A stretch of DNA of 64,000 nucleotides from Vibrio parahaemolyticus (GCF_900460535.1 NZ_UHIL01000001.1:434001-498000), one strand, 5' to 3'; positions 1 to 8,874 are shown, counted from the first letter of the stretch. Program-made: numbers and translations. The notes: generated by a model not told the origin, from the letters alone.

Positions 1-383
1 TGGTGCCTAAGTCTAACTACGCGGTTACAGGTCTGTATTTTTATGATAATCAAGTCGTTAAGTTGGCAAAACAAGTACAGCCATCAGAACGAGGGGAATT
101 AGAAATCTCTACTCTGAATCAGATGTACCTAGATCAAGGTCACCTTAATGTCGAGCTACTAGGGCGTGGTTTTGCTTGGCTAGATACAGGTACGCACGAA
201 AGTCTGCATGAAGCATCTTCATTTGTTCAAACCATTGAGAATGTACAAGGTCTTAAAGTTGCTTGCCTTGAAGAGATTGCTTACCGTCAAGGATGGTTGT
301 CTAAAGAACAATTACTTCAGGCTGGTGACGCATTGGCAAAGAACGAATATGGTCAGTATCTATTAGCATTATTGGAAGAATAA
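1..383 (+). CDS. rmlA: Glucose-1-phosphate thymidylyltransferase, C-terminal part (5' cut by window)
   Basis: This is the last 126 or so codons of RmlA, which joins dTTP and glucose-1-phosphate to give dTDP-glucose, the entry point to dTDP-6-deoxy sugars. The visible part carries the family's late motifs [18 protein letters not shown] and [12 protein letters not shown], followed by the usual C-terminal helical region ending in [10 protein letters not shown]. The reading frame is open from the first base, so the true start lies outside the window; the GTG at position 3 is only a valine codon. The next gene begins three bases after its stop, so it is the upstream member of a dTDP-amino-sugar operon. 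Very similar to enterobacterial RmlA over this stretch. Confidence 0.93.
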   Translation, partial: VPKSNYAVTGLYFYDNQVVKLAKQVQPSERGELEISTLNQMYLDQGHLNVELLGRGFAWLDTGTHESLHEASSFVQTIENVQGLKVACLEEIAYRQGWLSKEQLLQAGDALAKNEYGQYLLALLEE

Positions 384-386
384 GTT

Positions 387-815
387 TTGGCACTAATAAA
401 ATGGGTTGATTTTCCAGTTATTGGAGATGAACGAGGTAGTCTTGTTGCGTTAGAGGGAAGTATTAATATTCCGTTTGATATTAAGCGTGTTTATTACTTA
501 TTTGGTATGCAGCCTGACTTACCCCGTGGCTTTCATGCACACAAAGAGCTGGTACAACTGGCAGTCTGTTTAAAAGGACGTTGTGATATTTTAATGGATG
601 ACGGTAAAAATAAAGAGACCGTGACATTAGATTCACCGGAAAAGGGATTGATGATTGATGTGATGCAGTGGCATGAAATGAGAGACTTTTCTGAAGACTG
701 TGTACTGCTGGTATTGGCAAGCGATGTATATAATGAAGCAGATTATATTCGTGATTATAGCAAATTCCTTGAAGAGATGAAAAATGAACATACATCCAAC
801 AGCGATTGTTTCTGA
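387..815 (+). CDS. fdtA: dTDP-4-keto-6-deoxyglucose 3,4-ketoisomerase (FdtA/QdtA cupin family)
   Basis: A 142-residue single-domain cupin that moves the keto group of dTDP-4-keto-6-deoxyglucose from C4 to C3, preparing it for amination. Family motifs visible: DERGSL near residue 14, IPFDIKRVYY near 29, PRGFHAHKEL near 45 with the histidines of the active site, and MQWHEMRDFS near 94. Arg in ERG (about residue 16) resembles FdtA (galacto product) rather than QdtA, but this is a weak argument from memory. Start is a TTG three bases after the rmlA stop, preceded by GGAAGA. Its 3' end overlaps the next gene by 32 bases. Product would be Fuc3N or Qui3N after the aminotransferase at 1941. Confidence 0.82.
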   Translation: MALIKWVDFPVIGDERGSLVALEGSINIPFDIKRVYYLFGMQPDLPRGFHAHKELVQLAVCLKGRCDILMDDGKNKETVTLDSPEKGLMIDVMQWHEMRDFSEDCVLLVLASDVYNEADYIRDYSKFLEEMKNEHTSNSDCF

Positions 816-1536
816 GAACGCAGAGTTAGGTAAAAACGTTACCATTGGTGCTTATTCAATTATTCATGAGAATGTTGTAATTGGTGACAATACGATCGTT
901 GAATCGTACTGTGAGTTAGGTGTATCCAATCACCTTTCAGGCGGTGAAAAGTTGGTTATTGGTCCGGATTCATATATTCGCTCTCGGAGCACTTTCTATG
1001 AAGGGTCTACATTTGGTGCGAAGTTGACGACGGGGCACAATGTTACGGTTCGAGAAAAAACAATAGTAGGTGAAAACTTTCAGCTTGGTACTTTAAGTGA
1101 TATTCAAGGACACTGTACTATAGGTGATTACGTTAGAACTCACAGTAATGTACATATAGGTCAACATAGTCATATTGGTAATTTTGTTTGGATCTTTCCA
1201 TATGTTGTCATTACAAACGATCCGCACCCGCCTAGCAATGTGATGCAGGGTGCTACAATTGAAGATTTTGCAGTTCTGGCTACGATGTCAGTTATATTGC
1301 CGGGTTCAATAATTTCCGAAGGGGTGTTTGTTGGTGCTCATTCTTGCGTTGGTGGGCGAACTGAAAAGGATATGCTTTATTCCGGTTCTCCAGCAAAAAA
1401 AATCTGTCCAACATCAAAGATAAAACTTAAAGATGGCTCCAGAAAGCCAGCTTATCCATGGCGTAAGCATTTTCACAGAGGTTATCCAGAGGATGTTGTA
1501 GCAACTTGGAATAAGGAGCAAATCGAAAATGTATGA
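784..1536 (+). CDS. Left-handed beta-helix acyltransferase, probable dTDP-3-amino-sugar N-acyltransferase
   Basis: 250 residues, starting MNIHPTAIVSENAELG and running through hexapeptide repeats (for example NVTIGAYSIIHENVVIGDN, VRTHSNVHIGQHSHIGNFVWI), then a VFVGAHSCVGG turn and a C-terminal tail rich in basic and aromatic residues (about 205-250). Lying between the ketoisomerase and the aminotransferase, it is best read as the enzyme that acylates the 3-amino group (FdtC/QdtC role). It is longer than the roughly 200-residue FdtC proteins, the extra being the C-terminal tail. The gene to its right is a MaoC-type hydratase, so the donor may be a 3-hydroxyacyl-CoA rather than acetyl-CoA (inference). 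Start ATG follows GAAGAGATGA inside fdtA. Confidence 0.75.
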   Translation: MNIHPTAIVSENAELGKNVTIGAYSIIHENVVIGDNTIVESYCELGVSNHLSGGEKLVIGPDSYIRSRSTFYEGSTFGAKLTTGHNVTVREKTIVGENFQLGTLSDIQGHCTIGDYVRTHSNVHIGQHSHIGNFVWIFPYVVITNDPHPPSNVMQGATIEDFAVLATMSVILPGSIISEGVFVGAHSCVGGRTEKDMLYSGSPAKKICPTSKIKLKDGSRKPAYPWRKHFHRGYPEDVVATWNKEQIENV

Positions 1537-1939
1537 CATTGAGGAGCTGGAAGTAGGTATGTCTGCGTCATATTCACAGACAATCACTGATGCTGATATC
1601 AAGCAATTTGCGGGGATCTCTGGAGATAGAAACCCAGTGCATCTAGATGAAGAATATGCAAGTCAATCAAGGTATGGAAAAAGAATTGCTCACGGAATGA
1701 ATAGTGCTAGTTTTTTTTCCGCACTTTTTGGCACTAAATTACCGGGTAAGGGATGTGTATATGTTTCACAATCTCTTAAGTTCAGAATGCCAGTTTATAT
1801 CAACGATACAGTAACAGCGACGGTAATTATTGAAAAAATAGATAAAGATAAACGAAGAGTTTATTTTAAGACATACTGTAAAGTGGGTCGTAAGAAAGTT
1901 ATAACAGGCGACGCCGAGATTTATATCCCAGAGAAATAA
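1529..1939 (+). CDS. MaoC/PhaJ-like hot-dog hydratase in an amino-sugar operon
   Basis: 136 residues with a single hot-dog fold of the (R)-specific enoyl-CoA hydratase (PhaJ/MaoC) type. The hydratase signature is clear: [18 protein letters not shown] (about residues 27-44), with the Asp/His catalytic pair, then [16 protein letters not shown]. Known members hydrate crotonyl-CoA to (R)-3-hydroxybutyryl-CoA. The gene overlaps the acyltransferase by 8 bases and ends 1 base before the aminotransferase, so it is translationally tied to them; AAGGAG sits 10 bases before its ATG. I infer that it supplies an (R)-3-hydroxyacyl-CoA for N-acylation of the 3-amino sugar. A role unrelated to sugar decoration cannot be excluded. 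Confidence 0.82.
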   Translation: MYDIEELEVGMSASYSQTITDADIKQFAGISGDRNPVHLDEEYASQSRYGKRIAHGMNSASFFSALFGTKLPGKGCVYVSQSLKFRMPVYINDTVTATVIIEKIDKDKRRVYFKTYCKVGRKKVITGDAEIYIPEK

Positions 1940-1940
1940 A

Positions 1941-3038
1941 ATGATTCCATTTTTAGATTTAAAAAGCATTAATCAGCAATATCAAGCTGAGCTGAAAGAA
2001 GCTTGTGCCCGAGTTATTGATTCTGGCTGGTATATTATGGGTAAGGAGCTGGGTCAATTTGAAACAGATTTTGCCGCTTACTGTGGAACTAAGTACTGCA
2101 TCGGTGTAGCAAATGGCCTAGATGCCTTGACCCTGACTTTAAGAGCATGGAAGGAGCTAGGGAAGCTTGAGCTCGGCGATGAAGTAATTGTGCCCGCAAA
2201 TACTTATATTGCTTCTGTTTTAGCGATTACTGAAAATGGTTTGGTCCCGGTTTTGGTTGAACCTGATGAACGCTCTTTTAACTTAAGTGCGGCAAATATT
2301 GAGGCGGCAATCACTTCGAAGACAAAAGCCATCTTGCCTGTTCACCTCTATGGTCAAATATCACCAATGCGTGAAATTATGGGGATTGCTGAGAAGAACC
2401 AACTATTGGTTCTGGAAGACTGCGCGCAATCTCATGGTGCGTTAATCGACAAGAAAAAATGTGGCGCCTGGGGGCATGCTGCTGGATTTAGCTTCTACCC
2501 TGGAAAAAACCTGGGTGCACTTGGTGATGCCGGCGCTATTACGACTGATGACAAAGAGCTATTTGAGACGCTGATGGCGTTAAGAAATTATGGTTCTCAT
2601 AAAAAGTATGAGAACAAATACCAGGGTGTTAATTCGCGTTTGGACGAAATTCAAGCGGCAATGTTAAGAGTAAAACTAAAGCATCTGGATGAGGAAACTG
2701 ATCGCCGCCGAATGATCGCAAACGTATATTTACAGAATATATCGAATTCCAAAATTATTTTACCAACAGTTGACTCGGCTGAAGAGCATGTGTGGCACCT
2801 ATTTGTGGTGAGAACAGAGCATAGAGAAGATTTGGCTCGTTATCTACACCAAGAGGGGGTGCAAACGCTGGTACATTACCCAACCCCTCCTCATCAACAA
2901 GAGGCTTATCGCTGTTTATCGGAAAACACATTGCCCTTGACGGAGAGAATTCACCAAGAAGTGCTAAGCCTGCCAATGGGACCAACTCTTTCGGTTGAAG
3001 ACGCAGAAAAAATTGTCCGGATTATTAATCAATATTAG
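1941..3038 (+). CDS. fdtB: dTDP-3-keto-6-deoxyhexose 3-aminotransferase (DegT/DnrJ/EryC1/StrS)
   Basis: A 365-residue PLP-dependent sugar aminotransferase. Visible family motifs: [11 protein letters not shown] at the N terminus, GVANGLDAL near 53, [13 protein letters not shown] near 77, [10 protein letters not shown] near 156 (PLP pocket Asp), [17 protein letters not shown] near 180 with the Schiff-base Lys in PGKNLG, and SRLDEIQAA near 231. With the ketoisomerase and acyltransferase it makes dTDP-Fuc3N or dTDP-Qui3N derivatives. It begins one base after the hydratase stop. The last codons lie within the first copy of a 19-bp tandem duplication, and its stop TAG belongs to that copy, so the duplicated bases are outside the gene. 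Confidence 0.88.
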   Translation: MIPFLDLKSINQQYQAELKEACARVIDSGWYIMGKELGQFETDFAAYCGTKYCIGVANGLDALTLTLRAWKELGKLELGDEVIVPANTYIASVLAITENGLVPVLVEPDERSFNLSAANIEAAITSKTKAILPVHLYGQISPMREIMGIAEKNQLLVLEDCAQSHGALIDKKKCGAWGHAAGFSFYPGKNLGALGDAGAITTDDKELFETLMALRNYGSHKKYENKYQGVNSRLDEIQAAMLRVKLKHLDEETDRRRMIANVYLQNISNSKIILPTVDSAEEHVWHLFVVRTEHREDLARYLHQEGVQTLVHYPTPPHQQEAYRCLSENTLPLTERIHQEVLSLPMGPTLSVEDAEKIVRIINQY

Positions 3039-3057
3039 GATTATTAATCAATATTAG
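3020..3057 (+). repeat. 19-bp tandem duplication at the aminotransferase stop
   Basis: The 19-base unit GATTATTAATCAATATTAG occurs twice head to tail (3020-3038 and 3039-3057), followed by a further GAT. The first copy encodes the last residues and stop of the aminotransferase; the second fills most of the gap to the next gene. It looks like a recent slippage or duplication event. Confidence 0.95.
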
Positions 3058-3066
3058 GATAATTAA

Positions 3067-4011
3067 ATGAAGAAAATTATTGATGATATGATTGTGGCAA
3101 TATTTTGCTATAAGCAATCTGCGTATATTGAAGGTGCTATCAAATCTATATTTAATCAGACGGTTTGGCCTAAAAAGCTGTACATTTTTGATGATTGTTC
3201 CCCCGATGATACCGAGACGGTGATTGAAAAAACACTCATGGAAAAGCCAGAAGGGCTTAATATTGAGTTTATTAAAAATGAATGTAATGTTGGCCTCGTC
3301 TCTCAATTTAATAAATTGAAAGGGATGTTTAATGATACGCTGATCGTTGTTCAGGCCGGTGATGATATGTCTAAGCCACAACGACTTGAAAAACAATATC
3401 AAGCCTGGAAAGAGCAGAGAGATGTTAAGCTCATTTTGTCGCAGTTTGACAAGATTGATGAACATGGCAACTTTGTTTCTGGCAGAGATGAAGGTGAAGT
3501 TTTTGATGACTCTTATCAATCAATTATCGAGCGTCAAGTTTTACCAGCAGGCTGTACCGCAGCGATTGACTCATCATTGTTTAATGATTTTCCGGAAATT
3601 GATAAAGAAGTTATCAACGAAGATCGAGTATTTATCTTCAGAAGCCGATTAAAAGGAAAAAGCATTAAGTTAATGGAGTCATTAATTGACTATCGATATG
3701 ATGTTGGAATTAGTGCCTTAAAACAAAGAACAAAAGAAGAATTCATCAATAAATGGAAAGTGATGTATGAAAGAGAGTTAATTGATTTACGGATGAATAT
3801 AAAAGATGCTAAGGCTGTAGGAAATACAGAGGTAGTTAAAGCCCTAGATGAAAAACATCTGTTTGTGGAAATATTAAGAGCTCTCTTTAGTGGAGAATTT
3901 GATAGTAAAGCTCAAGCATGGAAGGCTTACTTTTCCCGAGGTGTTAAGTTAAGTCGATTGTTTAAATTCAATAGAAGAGTAAAGAAGTATTTCAGAAACT
4001 CTAGTTGTTGA
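3067..4011 (+). CDS. Family 2 glycosyltransferase
   Basis: 314 residues. The N-terminal half is a GT-A fold: VAIFCYKQSAYIEGAIKSIF near residue 11, IFDDCSPDDTETVI near 40, FIKNECNVGLVSQFN near 68 and VQAGDDMSKPQRL near 95, which holds the metal-binding Asp pair. The C-terminal third is helical, lysine-rich and ends with basic residues (RRVKKYFR), suggesting peripheral membrane association. It follows the aminotransferase with a short gap containing a duplicated 19-mer and uses the AGGA at about 3056 as ribosome site. Probably adds a sugar of the O-antigen or outer core, perhaps the 3-amino sugar; the substrate cannot be read from sequence. Confidence 0.82.
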   Translation: MKKIIDDMIVAIFCYKQSAYIEGAIKSIFNQTVWPKKLYIFDDCSPDDTETVIEKTLMEKPEGLNIEFIKNECNVGLVSQFNKLKGMFNDTLIVVQAGDDMSKPQRLEKQYQAWKEQRDVKLILSQFDKIDEHGNFVSGRDEGEVFDDSYQSIIERQVLPAGCTAAIDSSLFNDFPEIDKEVINEDRVFIFRSRLKGKSIKLMESLIDYRYDVGISALKQRTKEEFINKWKVMYERELIDLRMNIKDAKAVGNTEVVKALDEKHLFVEILRALFSGEFDSKAQAWKAYFSRGVKLSRLFKFNRRVKKYFRNSSC

Positions 4012-4061
4012 GCAGGATTGCTAGTTACTTCTGTCATTGAGCTTTAGGTGGTAATGTTGGT

Positions 4062-4667
4062 ATGAGATATCTAATTATTAAAAAAATAATAGCCAAATAC
4101 AGAAAGTTTGCTTTGTGTATATACCGGAGAAAGTTCTTATTTTATGCGTTATTTAGGGAAGGTCAGACAGAAATTGGGAGGGATATTTCTATTAGTCAGC
4201 CTGTCAAGATTGTGGGTAAAGGAAGGGTTAGTATTGGTGATGGTGTTTGTTTGGGTTATGACACATCTCCACAATTGCGACTTTCAGAAGTATATATAGA
4301 AGCCCGAGGCGAAGAAAGTACTATTGAAATCGGTCGAAATGTGATGATTAACAATGGTAGTGCCGTTATTGCCGATAAATCCTCTATACATATAGGTGAT
4401 GAAACATTAATTGGTCCCGGTTTTATGTGTTTGGGGAGTAATTTTCATCCACTTTCTCCTGATAAAAGAAAGACATCAGATTACACATGTAAGCCAATCA
4501 TAATCGGTCGAAATGTTTTCATTGGTGCAAATGTGACTATTCTGCAAGGTGTTGAGATCGGAGATAACAGTGTTATTGGCGCTGGTTGTTTGATATCACA
4601 GAATGTTGAAAAGAACAAAATAGTGAGGGCAAATGCCCCCATAATAGAAACTCTTAATATTGATTAG
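4062..4667 (+). CDS. Hexapeptide-repeat O-acetyltransferase (WcaF/maa-like)
   Basis: 201 residues. After a basic N terminus (RYLIIKKIIAKYRKFAL) comes a left-handed beta-helix with hexapeptide repeats: VSIGDGVCLGYD, STIEIGRNVMINNGS, SSIHIGDETLIGPG, then PIIIGRNVFIGANVTILQGV and IGDNSVIGAGCLIS. The catalytic His is likely in LGSNFHPLSPDKRKTSD (about residue 130). This pattern is that of acetyl-CoA-dependent O-acetyltransferases acting on surface sugars. It is the last plus-strand gene of this block and its stop overlaps by four bases the stop of the convergent glycosyltransferase on the other strand. Acceptor not identifiable. Confidence 0.8.
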   Translation: MRYLIIKKIIAKYRKFALCIYRRKFLFYALFREGQTEIGRDISISQPVKIVGKGRVSIGDGVCLGYDTSPQLRLSEVYIEARGEESTIEIGRNVMINNGSAVIADKSSIHIGDETLIGPGFMCLGSNFHPLSPDKRKTSDYTCKPIIIGRNVFIGANVTILQGVEIGDNSVIGAGCLISQNVEKNKIVRANAPIIETLNID

Positions 4668-5767
4668 CGGTGTTGTTTAATTAGTTTATAGTATTGGCGG
4701 CTCATAAAATTAAGAGAAAATTCTTCTCGTAGCGGGATGGTAAAATCCTTGGGAGAGTTATAAAGCTCAATGATTTTATCTCTCAGACTTGATGTGCTTA
4801 CTTCACTGAGGCAGTGTTTAAAATTTTCTCCGAAGATCTCTCTGGGGCCGCTATTACAATCGGTTGAAATCACCGGCGTTCCTAAGGCGATGGATTCTAA
4901 TAATACTGTCGGTAGCCCCTCATAATCTGATGATAGGATAAAACCACTCGAGTTTGCTATCCATGGATAAGGGTTGCTCACAAAGCCGGGCATATGGATT
5001 CGCTTGTCGGCACCTTCCATCTGCGCCATCAGATCGTGTATTTCATTAGTTCGGTGCGAATACTCACCGAGTAGAACCAAATCTACGTCTTTGATGTTTG
5101 CCTCCAAGTATGCGCGTACTAAACGATCTTGTCGTTTTGCACGGCTAAAGTTGCCCACATTGATGAAGTATTTTTTACTTGGCAATTGAGTGGGTTCCTG
5201 TGCGTAACGCTCAAGCGCCTGTTGGCATACCGCATTATAGATCACACTTGTGTTGGTTAGCTTAAAGTTTGTTTTTAAGTCTTCTTCAACCCCTTTTGAT
5301 ACACAGATAATATTTAAACCTTTGTACAGAGAGCGCAGCTTATTTCTTCTAAGTAAACGCTTTAAACCCGTTGAGTTGCTAAGCTTATCGTGGGATAGAG
5401 TACTGTGAATGACATGAAAAGTATTATTAAATTCACTGTGTCTCATGATCTTTGATACTGTATCTTGATGACACAGTATCAGTTCTGGTTCAGACGTGGT
5501 TATGTTGTTTTTAATATAATCAACAATCAGTTTTGATTTTGACTTTTCGCTAATTCGAAGGTTTAAAGAGTTTCTAATAGTTGTGTCTACATGGTGTATC
5601 TTAACACTATTTGAAATTGGTATAAGGCTTTCGTACGGTTTGATTGTAATGATATGTACATCACAGTCATCATATTGACTCAAGCCATCGCTTAATTGGC
5701 ACACTACTTTTTCAACACCACCGCCTTTTAAGTGTGGCATGATAGATATGATGGTTTTTTTTCTCAT
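4664..5767 (-). CDS. Family 4 glycosyltransferase
   Basis: 367 residues with a GT-B fold. The acceptor-side domain begins KKTIISIMPHLKGGGVEKVV, with the glycine-rich GGG loop typical of the family. The donor domain has FINVGNFSRAKRQDRLVRAY near 190, then SNPYPWIANSSGFILSSDYEGLP near 265, containing the EX7E-type region (DYEGLPTVLLESIALGTPVI). It resembles WaaG/WbnH-like transferases in LPS core or O-antigen loci. It heads a minus-strand segment separate from the plus-strand amino-sugar operon and converges on the acetyltransferase, overlapping it by four bases. Start ATG at 5767 gives a natural N terminus. Acceptor and donor unknown. Confidence 0.85.
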   Translation of the reverse strand: MRKKTIISIMPHLKGGGVEKVVCQLSDGLSQYDDCDVHIITIKPYESLIPISNSVKIHHVDTTIRNSLNLRISEKSKSKLIVDYIKNNITTSEPELILCHQDTVSKIMRHSEFNNTFHVIHSTLSHDKLSNSTGLKRLLRRNKLRSLYKGLNIICVSKGVEEDLKTNFKLTNTSVIYNAVCQQALERYAQEPTQLPSKKYFINVGNFSRAKRQDRLVRAYLEANIKDVDLVLLGEYSHRTNEIHDLMAQMEGADKRIHMPGFVSNPYPWIANSSGFILSSDYEGLPTVLLESIALGTPVISTDCNSGPREIFGENFKHCLSEVSTSSLRDKIIELYNSPKDFTIPLREEFSLNFMSRQYYKLIKQHR

Positions 5768-5819
5768 AACCGTTCCATAACGAGTAAAATGTTAAAGTGG
5801 AAAAATGTATATATTGAAA

Positions 5820-6548
5820 TTATTTGGCTCGTTGATTGTATTCTTTTTGTTTCCATTGTTTGAAAACCCTATACCATTCGATATATATTTTGTTTATCCA
5901 GCTTATATTTGATTTAACTTTTCTCTTACCTATAGTCGAAGCCGTATTGCTGCGTGATACTAAAGGAGGAAAGTAACTGTAAATGGTTTGATTTGTTCGC
6001 CACTCATTATCCATGAAGTCATCAACCGGTTCGAAAAAACCATCGATCTGTTTGAGGTATCTTTCTGCTGTTGTGGGCGTTATAGCGTAAGCAGAGGTTC
6101 CACAAGCACCTTTCAGGTTTGCTATTAGTTTGTATTTTCCATCTATCTTGGCTATATCTACGTGTTTTCGCTCAAAAATATTACCAAGCTTCACTAAACC
6201 ATATTGCTCTGTAAGCTTTTCTATGTTTTCCAGCTGCTCATGCAGGTGACCAAGTAGTTCAATATTATCTTCAAGAATTAAAATTGGTTCTTGTATTTTT
6301 ACACAATGTCGCCAAAGAGCAATATGGCTTGCCCAGCAACCTAACTCCGGAACGGTTAGCTGATAGCCTTTGTACTTGCGCGTTTTCTGCGCATCGTAAA
6401 GGGTGTATATAAAGTGGTTCGGATCTTTCTTTATGTTTTCGGCGTCAAAAAACTCAAAGTTAATAGATGATAGCACTTGGGTCATATGCTCTCGACGCTC
6501 AACAGATTCTTTGAGATTTATTACGTATGTTTTCATGGTTATGGACAT
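5820..6548 (-). CDS. Family 25 glycosyltransferase (LPS biosynthesis)
   Basis: 242 residues of the GT25 type: KTYVINLKESVERREHM at the N terminus, NFEFFDAENI near 29, ELGCWASHIALWRHCV near 67 (the GCxxSH motif), and ILILEDNIELLGHL near 91 with the EDN/EDD metal site. Then NLKGACGTSAYAITPTTAERY near 140 and a basic C-terminal tail. GT25 enzymes in Gram-negative core loci add galactose or glucose to LPS. The gene starts two bases after the waaA stop, so it is co-transcribed with waaA. Two starts are possible: ATG at 6548 or four codons later at 6536 (MKTYVINL), the latter matching the family N terminus better. Confidence 0.85.
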   Translation of the reverse strand: MSITMKTYVINLKESVERREHMTQVLSSINFEFFDAENIKKDPNHFIYTLYDAQKTRKYKGYQLTVPELGCWASHIALWRHCVKIQEPILILEDNIELLGHLHEQLENIEKLTEQYGLVKLGNIFERKHVDIAKIDGKYKLIANLKGACGTSAYAITPTTAERYLKQIDGFFEPVDDFMDNEWRTNQTIYSYFPPLVSRSNTASTIGKRKVKSNISWINKIYIEWYRVFKQWKQKEYNQRAK

Positions 6549-6550
6549 GG

Positions 6551-7822
6551 TTATGAGTGCTCTTCTATCCCTTTTAGAGTCTTGTTCAAAGCTCCCGCGT
6601 TACCGGCAACAAACGCGGTTGTTTTTTTACTGATAGCAAAACGGAGGTTATCGTCACGGAGTAGCGAGGTGATGAACAAAGAAAGCTGCTGGCTGTTCTC
6701 GATGAGCATGATTGCATCTTGGTGGCGCATTGCTCTCACGATTTCTGTGAAGTTATAGTAACTTGAACCGATAACAACAGGTATGCCTAAAGCTGCTGGC
6801 TCTAAAACGTTGTGCCCACCGACCTTATTTCCAACTAGGCTACCACCCATAAAGCAGATGTCTGCTGCACCAATCAATACGAGCATTTCACCCATTGTAT
6901 CGCCTAGGTAAATCTGAGTTGTGTTTTCTGCAGGTTGCTTTTCTGTGCGACGGACAGTTTCAAAGCCTTGTTTTTTACAAAGAGCGAAAACATCGTCAAA
7001 TCGTTCCGGATGCCGAGGAACTAAAATGAGTAGAGCATTGGGATGAGATTCTAAAATCTGTTTATGTGCCTCTAATATCTGTTCATCCTCGCCTTTATGC
7101 GTACTCGCTGCAATCCATATTGGGCGGTCTTTTCCAAGTTGCGCTCGAAGTGCTTTGCTTTGTTGCTTCACGTGATCTGAAATTTGAATATCAAATTTAA
7201 TTGAGCCCGTGACCGATAGCTTCTCTTTATTGACGCCTAAGCGTTCAAATCGCTCTGCATCAGAATCCGTTTGACAAAGTACTTGTGTCAAGCATGGATG
7301 AAGTTGGTTAAAAAGCCATTGGACTTTTGCGTAATTTTGACAGGATTTTTCTGATAGCCTAGCGTTAACTACGGTGATCGGAATATTGGCTTGTTTGACG
7401 ACGTTGAGCGTATTTGGCCACAGTTCTGTCTCTATAATCAGCATTTTCTTTGGCTGTATTGCCTCTAGGAAGCTTTTTACAGCAAAGCCAAAGTCTATTG
7501 GCATATAGCGGTGTTCAACTAAATCACCCAACTTGGCTATTTGTTCCGCACCAGTGCTCGTGGTTGTTGTGACAACGATAGGTTGCTCTGGATATTGCTG
7601 TTTGAGTTCCTTGATTAGAGGTGTTGCCGCGATGCTTTCGCCTACAGAAACAGCATGAATCCAAATTGGACGCTGATGCGTTTTTAACTGTGGGGTTATT
7701 CCAAAGTGTTCTTTCCATCGCCCACCAAATTTGGGTTTATTGGGCTTGCTTTTATATAAGCCCAATAAAAGAAATGGTGAGGCAAGCGCTAACAGTGCCG
7801 TATAAATAATTCGAATTAACAT
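6551..7822 (-). CDS. waaA: 3-deoxy-D-manno-octulosonic acid (Kdo) transferase
   Basis: 423 residues, the expected length. WaaA transfers Kdo from CMP-Kdo to lipid IVA at the cytoplasmic face of the inner membrane. N-terminal hydrophobic anchor at residues 1-21 (IIYTALLALASPFLLLGLY), then IWIHAVSVGES with the probable catalytic Glu at 62, IIETELWPN near 127, GSIKFDIQ near 207, and the donor-site stretch FMGGSLVGNKVGGHNVLEPA near 315. It overlaps the 3' end of waaF by seven bases and is followed closely by the GT25 gene, so waaF-waaA-GT25 form one unit. No kdkA kinase is seen in the window. Confidence 0.96.
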   Translation of the reverse strand: MLIRIIYTALLALASPFLLLGLYKSKPNKPKFGGRWKEHFGITPQLKTHQRPIWIHAVSVGESIAATPLIKELKQQYPEQPIVVTTTTSTGAEQIAKLGDLVEHRYMPIDFGFAVKSFLEAIQPKKMLIIETELWPNTLNVVKQANIPITVVNARLSEKSCQNYAKVQWLFNQLHPCLTQVLCQTDSDAERFERLGVNKEKLSVTGSIKFDIQISDHVKQQSKALRAQLGKDRPIWIAASTHKGEDEQILEAHKQILESHPNALLILVPRHPERFDDVFALCKKQGFETVRRTEKQPAENTTQIYLGDTMGEMLVLIGAADICFMGGSLVGNKVGGHNVLEPAALGIPVVIGSSYYNFTEIVRAMRHQDAIMLIENSQQLSLFITSLLRDDNLRFAISKKTTAFVAGNAGALNKTLKGIEEHS

Positions 7823-8874
7823 GAACTAGTCGCAATGGCTTCGAGCTTCTGGATGCTATCTAGGACTTGTTTTGGCGATAGCTCAGTCAAGCATTTCAAA
7901 TGTTGGTATTGGCACTCACGCTTGAAACATGGCCGGCAGCCGATATCGGTATGAACCATTTCAACTTTTTCAGCCAGTGGTGGAGTGTACTTTGGTGATG
8001 TTGAGCCATAAACAGCAACGACATTACAACCTACAGCGGCTGCTACATGCATTAAGCCTGAGTCATTTGCGACCACCGTTTTACATGCAGCAAGAAGATC
8101 GACCGCTTCAATTAAACTGGTTTGCCCTGCTAGAACATGAATGTGTTCATGGAACTGTGTTGGAATAAGTGCACGGATATTGTTACAAGTCTCTAGGTCT
8201 TTTTGAGAGCCAAACAGCCATACTTGATGGCCGGTTTTGCACATCTGTGCAGCAACTTCGGCATAGTGTGTTTCCGGCCACTTTTTCGCTGGGCCAAATT
8301 CTGCACCAGGACATAGACCAACAGCTGGTCGTTTTTGATCTAAATTGAATTTATTGATGGTTGTTTGCTGTTCTTCTTTATTGATCGACAGGCTAGGGCG
8401 AGGCAGTGTATCCAATCCGCCAAGAGAGGATGAATCAACCATTTCTGATTTAGAGTAAGCGAGAGCCACATAACGCTCAACCATGTATTGGAAGGATTTC
8501 ATATTTGGACGCAGGTCATTCAGAAGGCCGTAGCGCATCTCTCCTTTCCATCCTGTACGCAGAGGTATGTTCGCAAACCAAGGAATCAGCGCTGATTTCG
8601 CTGATTTTGGCAGAATATAAGCGTGGTCGTATTGCTTTTCACGTAATGATTTACCAATCTCTCTACGGCCTAATAAATTAAACTCACCATGGCCTATCGG
8701 CATCTCGATTGCTTGGTGAATTTCTGGCATACGCTCAAGAATAGGCTTACACCAGCCGGGTGCAATAACATCAATTTGGCTTTCCGGGTGCAGTTGCTTT
8801 AGTGTGATGTAAAGAGATTGGGACATCACCATATCACCAACCCATGCTGGGCCAATAATTAGAATTTTTTTCAT
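7816..8874 (-). CDS. waaF: ADP-heptose:LPS heptosyltransferase II
   Basis: 352 residues, GT9 family. Starts MKKILIIGPAWVGDMVMSQ, the canonical heptosyltransferase N terminus with the GDMV Asp. The donor domain contains VGLCPGAEFGPAKKWPETHY near 184 and VANDSGLMHVAAAVGCNVVA near 270, followed by YGSTSPKYTPPL and CRPCFKRECQYQHLKCL, the Cys-rich tail seen in WaaF. It adds the second heptose to the LPS inner core using ADP-L-glycero-D-manno-heptose made by HldD, encoded just beyond lpxM. Overlaps lpxM by four bases and waaA by seven, so the genes are tightly coupled. Confidence 0.96.
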   Translation of the reverse strand: MKKILIIGPAWVGDMVMSQSLYITLKQLHPESQIDVIAPGWCKPILERMPEIHQAIEMPIGHGEFNLLGRREIGKSLREKQYDHAYILPKSAKSALIPWFANIPLRTGWKGEMRYGLLNDLRPNMKSFQYMVERYVALAYSKSEMVDSSSLGGLDTLPRPSLSINKEEQQTTINKFNLDQKRPAVGLCPGAEFGPAKKWPETHYAEVAAQMCKTGHQVWLFGSQKDLETCNNIRALIPTQFHEHIHVLAGQTSLIEAVDLLAACKTVVANDSGLMHVAAAVGCNVVAVYGSTSPKYTPPLAEKVEMVHTDIGCRPCFKRECQYQHLKCLTELSPKQVLDSIQKLEAIATSSC

